Shown piece after piece: positions 61,136 through 64,000 of a stretch of 64,000 nt of DNA. Source of the stretch: Streptomyces sp. DSM 15324 (lineage in GTDB: Bacteria > Actinomycetota > Actinomycetes > Streptomycetales > Streptomycetaceae); NCBI RefSeq assembly GCF_001514285.1, contig NZ_KQ949024.1:460675-524674 (forward strand), in the 5' to 3' direction. The stretch's first letter is position 1. Each line of letters begins with the position of its first letter. Position numbers and translations under genes: made by a program. Below the pieces are notes generated by a model. That model had not been told where the DNA came from. It saw nothing but the letters and a program-made list of their open reading frames with translations, and did no database searches.

Positions 61136-62434
61136 GTGACCGACGCCCAAGAAACCGCAGCAGCCAGCTCACTGCGAACCACCGGAGGCGCCCCTCCGGA
61201 CGACGGCGGATCTACTGCTTCTGTTTCCGGGGCGCCCACACCTCAGCCGACTCCTCTGCTCGAACCCCGCGAGGGAATCCCGCCGGTGATCGCCGACGAG
61301 GCCTCCCTCGCCGAGACGATCGCCGCCTTCGCCGCCGGCACCGGCCCCGTCGCCGTCGACGCCGAGCGTGCCTCCGGCTACCGCTACGGACAGCGCGCGT
61401 ATCTGGTGCAGCTGCGCCGCGAGGGCGCCGGCAGCGCACTGATCGACCCCGTCGCCTGCCCCGACCTCTCCGGGCTCGGCGAGGCCCTCACCGACGTCGA
61501 GTGGGTGCTGCACGCCGCCACCCAGGACCTGCCCTGTCTGCGCGAGATAGGCCTCGTGCCCACCCGTCTGTTCGACACCGAGCTGGCCGGGCGGCTCGCC
61601 GGGTTCCCGCGTGTCGGCCTCGGCGCGATGGTCGAGAGCGTGCTCGGTTTCGTCCTGGAGAAGGGCCACTCCGCCGTCGACTGGTCCACCCGCCCGCTCC
61701 CCGAGCCCTGGCTGCGGTACGCCGCCCTGGACGTCGAGCTCCTCGTCGACCTGCGCGACGCGCTGGAGAAGGAGCTGGAGCGGCAGGGCAAGCTGGAGTG
61801 GGCCCACCAGGAGTTCGACGCGATCGCCTCCGCTCCCCCGCCCGAGCCCCGCAAGGACCCCTGGCGCCGCACCTCCGGCATGCACAAGGTGCGCAGGCGT
61901 CGGCAGCTCGGCGTGGTGCGCGAGCTGTGGCAGACCCGGGACCGCATCGCCCAGCGGCGGGACGTCTCGCCGGGCAAGGTGCTCTCCGACGCGGCGATCG
62001 TCGAGGCCGCGCTCGCCCTCCCCGCCAACGTGCACGCGCTGGCCGCGCTGAACGGCTACGGCCACCGGATGGGCCGGCGCCAGCTGGAGCAGTGGCAGGC
62101 CGCCGTCGAGCGGGCGAAGACGCTCGCCGAGTCCCAGCTGCCGCAGCCGGGGCAGCCCGTCGCGGGGCCTCCGCCGCCACGGGCCTGGGCCGACAAGGAC
62201 CCGGCGGCCGCGGCACGGCTCTCCGCGGCGCGGGCCGCCGTCTCCGCGCTGGCCGAGCAGCTGAACATGCCCCAGGAGAACCTGATCGCGCCGGACAGTG
62301 TGCGCAGAGTGTGCTGGGAGCCGCCCGTCCCTCTCGACGGGGAGTCGGTCGCCGGTGTGCTCACGGGGCTCGGCGCCCGGCCGTGGCAGGTCGAGCAGGT
62401 GACACCCGTGCTGGTCAAGGCACTGACCACCTGA
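61136..62434 (+). CDS. rnd: Ribonuclease D
   Basis: A 432-residue DEDD-family 3'-5' exoribonuclease. GPVAVDAERASGYRYGQRAYLVQL contains the first DxE pair, VLHAATQDLPCL the second Asp, and LRYAALDVELLVDL the last, with Tyr (DEDDy). An HRDC domain follows (about 215-300, LGVVRELWQTRDRIAQRRDVSPGKVL). Trims tRNA and other stable RNA 3' ends. GTG 61136. A Thr/Pro/Ser-rich N-terminal tail of 45 residues precedes the nuclease. Confidence 0.94.
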   Translation: MTDAQETAAASSLRTTGGAPPDDGGSTASVSGAPTPQPTPLLEPREGIPPVIADEASLAETIAAFAAGTGPVAVDAERASGYRYGQRAYLVQLRREGAGSALIDPVACPDLSGLGEALTDVEWVLHAATQDLPCLREIGLVPTRLFDTELAGRLAGFPRVGLGAMVESVLGFVLEKGHSAVDWSTRPLPEPWLRYAALDVELLVDLRDALEKELERQGKLEWAHQEFDAIASAPPPEPRKDPWRRTSGMHKVRRRRQLGVVRELWQTRDRIAQRRDVSPGKVLSDAAIVEAALALPANVHALAALNGYGHRMGRRQLEQWQAAVERAKTLAESQLPQPGQPVAGPPPPRAWADKDPAAAARLSAARAAVSALAEQLNMPQENLIAPDSVRRVCWEPPVPLDGESVAGVLTGLGARPWQVEQVTPVLVKALTT

Positions 62435-62464
62435 GCGCGCCGGGTTGCCGTGGGGGGAGGCCGG

Positions 62465-63295
62465 TCATCTGGTCGCTCCCCGCATGAAGCCGTTGTAGAT
62501 GTACTTCTGGAGGGCCAGGAAGACGATCAGGGTCGGCAGGATCACCAGGACCGCTCCTGCCGAGATCGTCTCCCAGTGGGCGCCGAAGGGGCCCTTGAAG
62601 CGGAACAGGGACGTCGAGATCACGCCAAGATCCTGTGAGGGCATGTACAGGAAGGGGACGTAGAAGTCGTTGTAGACGGTGATCCCCTTCACGATCACCA
62701 CCGTCGCGATCGCCGGCTTCAGCAGCGGGAAGATGATTTTCCGGTACACGGTGAAGGCGTTCGCGCCGTCCAGGCGGGCCGCCTCGTCCAGCGAGACGGG
62801 GATCGAGCGGACGAACTGCAGGAAGATGTAGATCGAGACGATGTCCGTGCCCATGTAGAGGGCGATGGGCGCCCAGAGCGTGTCGAACATGCCGAGGCTG
62901 TTGACGATCTGGAAGGTCGCCACCTGGGTGGTGACCCCGGGGACCAGGGCGGCCAGCAGGAACAGGGCCACCACCAGCTTGCGGAAGCGGAACGTGAAGC
63001 GGTCGATGGCGTACGCCGTCATGGAACCGATGAGGACGGTCCCGCCGATCGAGAACACCAGGATGAACGCGGTGTGCCCGAACGCCGAGAGCATCCGGCC
63101 GTCCTGGAACGCCGTCACGTAGTTGTCGAAGTTCAGCGGGTCGTCCGGGAGCGTCAGGGCCCCGCTGTCGTCGGCGAGCTCCGCGTCGGTCTTGAGGGAG
63201 GTCAGCAGGACCACGCCCAGGGGGAGCAGCACGACCAGGGAGGCGAGGACCAGGGACAGGTACACCAGCGTGCGGGCTGCGGCGCGGCGGGTCAT
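62465..63295 (-). CDS. Carbohydrate ABC transporter permease (MalG-like)
   Basis: A 276-residue permease with six membrane helices and the EAA loop LDEAARLDGANAFTVYRKIIFPLLKP. It is the second permease of a sugar importer. ATG 63295 overlaps the stop of the other permease (ATGA). Converges with rnd. The binding protein is probably beyond the window; the sugar is unknown. Confidence 0.93.
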   Translation of the reverse strand: MTRRAAARTLVYLSLVLASLVVLLPLGVVLLTSLKTDAELADDSGALTLPDDPLNFDNYVTAFQDGRMLSAFGHTAFILVFSIGGTVLIGSMTAYAIDRFTFRFRKLVVALFLLAALVPGVTTQVATFQIVNSLGMFDTLWAPIALYMGTDIVSIYIFLQFVRSIPVSLDEAARLDGANAFTVYRKIIFPLLKPAIATVVIVKGITVYNDFYVPFLYMPSQDLGVISTSLFRFKGPFGAHWETISAGAVLVILPTLIVFLALQKYIYNGFMRGATR

Positions 63296-64000
63296 ACGAG
63301 GTCCACCCTGTCGTCGGGGACCAGTCGGCGCTGGAGCCAGGTCACCGCCAGGATGATCAGCAGCAGGACCACGGCGGCGGCCGAGGCGAGGCCCGTCTTG
63401 TTGAACTGGAAGGCCAGCTTCACGGTCTGGATCACGAAGGTCTCGGTGCCGGTCGCCCCGCCCGTCATGATGTACGGGATCTCGAAGGCCGACAGCGAGC
63501 CGGAGACCGAGAGGATCACGGTCAGCGTCAGCACCGGTCTGATGCCGGGCAGGATGATGTGCCGGAACTGGTGCCGGCGATTCGCGCCGTCCAGTGCGGA
63601 CGCCTCGTACAGCTCACCCGGGATGGACTGGATCGCGCCCAGGAACAGCACGAAGTTCAGGCCCAGGTAGCGCCAGACGGAGACACCCGCGAGGGAGGTG
63701 TTCGCGGAGACCGGGGTGCCGAGCCAGGCGTGGCCGGAGTGGTGTCCGAACAGGGCGAGGACCGAGTCGAGGGTGCCGCCGTCCTGGAAGAAGTACAGGA
63801 AGACGAAACCGATCGCGACGCCGTTGATCAGGTACGGGAAGAACAGCACGCCCTTGAAGAAGTTCCGGAAGCGGACGTCGAAGCTGAGGACCGTGGCGAA
63901 GTAGAGCGCGGCCACGATCTGCACGGCCGAGGCGGCCAGGTAGTAGCCGCTGACGAAGAAGACCTCGAACAGGTCGGAGCGGGTGAGGAGTTCGGTGTAG
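63292..64000 (-). CDS. Carbohydrate ABC transporter permease (MalF-like), partial
   Basis: The 5' end is cut by the window edge. The frame is open to 64000 (YTELLTRSDLFEVFFVSGYYLAASAVQ upstream of the GTG at 63924), so that GTG is internal. Visible helices and the EAA loop GELYEASALDGANRRHQFRHIILPGIRP mark it as the first permease of a CUT1-type importer, coupled to the permease at 62465-63295. Confidence 0.92.
   Translation of the reverse strand, partial: YTELLTRSDLFEVFFVSGYYLAASAVQIVAALYFATVLSFDVRFRNFFKGVLFFPYLINGVAIGFVFLYFFQDGGTLDSVLALFGHHSGHAWLGTPVSANTSLAGVSVWRYLGLNFVLFLGAIQSIPGELYEASALDGANRRHQFRHIILPGIRPVLTLTVILSVSGSLSAFEIPYIMTGGATGTETFVIQTVKLAFQFNKTGLASAAAVVLLLIILAVTWLQRRLVPDDRVDLV

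Noticed and set aside
60791..61150. Gly/Arg-rich minus-strand open frame
   Set aside because: Lies in the polypyrimidine tract; the Gly/Glu/Arg composition is a direct result of G/A-rich sequence.

Overview
The window is a chromosomal stretch of a high-GC actinomycete, almost certainly Streptomyces. Nearly all genes use codons ending in G or C, with GTG and TTG starts. There are two complete conservons (cvnABCD), a gamma-butyrolactone-receptor-like TetR regulator, DUF6230/DUF6114 and DUF3000 genes, and coproporphyrin-route heme genes (hemE, hemY, hemQ). I see no tRNA, rRNA, CRISPR array, insertion sequence, integrase or phage gene. The window starts just upstream of a regulator gene and ends inside a sugar-permease gene.

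Layout. 0-6.4 kb: a TetR regulator and a set of exported proteins (subtilase with P-domain, AA10 lytic polysaccharide monooxygenase with a membrane tail, a small secreted protein, the DUF6230-DUF6114 pair). 6.4-9.6 kb: a TatA-like protein and an ArsR-mgtA operon with a palindromic operator candidate. 10-15.1 kb: a sugar-type binding lipoprotein followed by conservon 1. 15.1-16.1 kb: an ankyrin protein and what looks like an internally deleted aromatic amino acid lyase. 16.1-24.6 kb: an osmoprotectant ABC transporter whose binding protein is separated from its permeases and ATPase by conservon 2. 24.8-27.6 kb: a membrane flavin electron-transfer operon (ferric-reductase-like flavocytochrome, duplicated FMN-binding protein, ApbE flavin transferase), divergent from a two-component pair (27.7-29.9 kb). 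30-36 kb: housekeeping genes (UPF0104 membrane protein, msrB, murC, pyrimidine-reductase-like, zapE). 35.9-39.7 kb: small secreted protein, beta-carbonic anhydrase coupled to a SulP transporter, slipin. 39.8-43.1 kb: lipoprotein deacetylase, small ABC exporter, PTH2-type hydrolase. 43.2-46.4 kb: a DUF692 (multinuclear iron oxidase) - DUF4142 - TIGR04222 cluster. 46.5-53.2 kb: secreted peptidase, hemQ-hemY, DUF4349 lipoprotein, CoA-disulfide-reductase-like flavoprotein and a small unknown gene. 53.4-57.8 kb: rhomboid protease and a three-gene operon coding for a trypsin-like/effector-associated/VMAP-C protein, a small unknown protein and a KAP P-loop NTPase. 57.8-64 kb: hemE, DUF3000, an orphan LuxR-type regulator, a 270-bp polypyrimidine tract, RNase D and two sugar ABC permeases.

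How the genes work together. The clearest functional units are the two conservon signalling cassettes, the flavinylation/electron-transfer operon, the bicarbonate unit (carbonic anhydrase plus SulP), the dispersed heme set, and the peptidase-VMAP-NTPase operon. The last resembles the NTP-dependent biological conflict systems described by comparative genomics and is the best candidate for a poorly described system. The DUF692 cluster is the second candidate, because such oxidases modify cysteine-containing peptides and no obvious substrate is present. Several genes (response regulator, zapE, deacetylase, flavoprotein, DUF3000, RNase D) have a TANNNT box six to eight bases before the start codon, suggesting leaderless transcripts.
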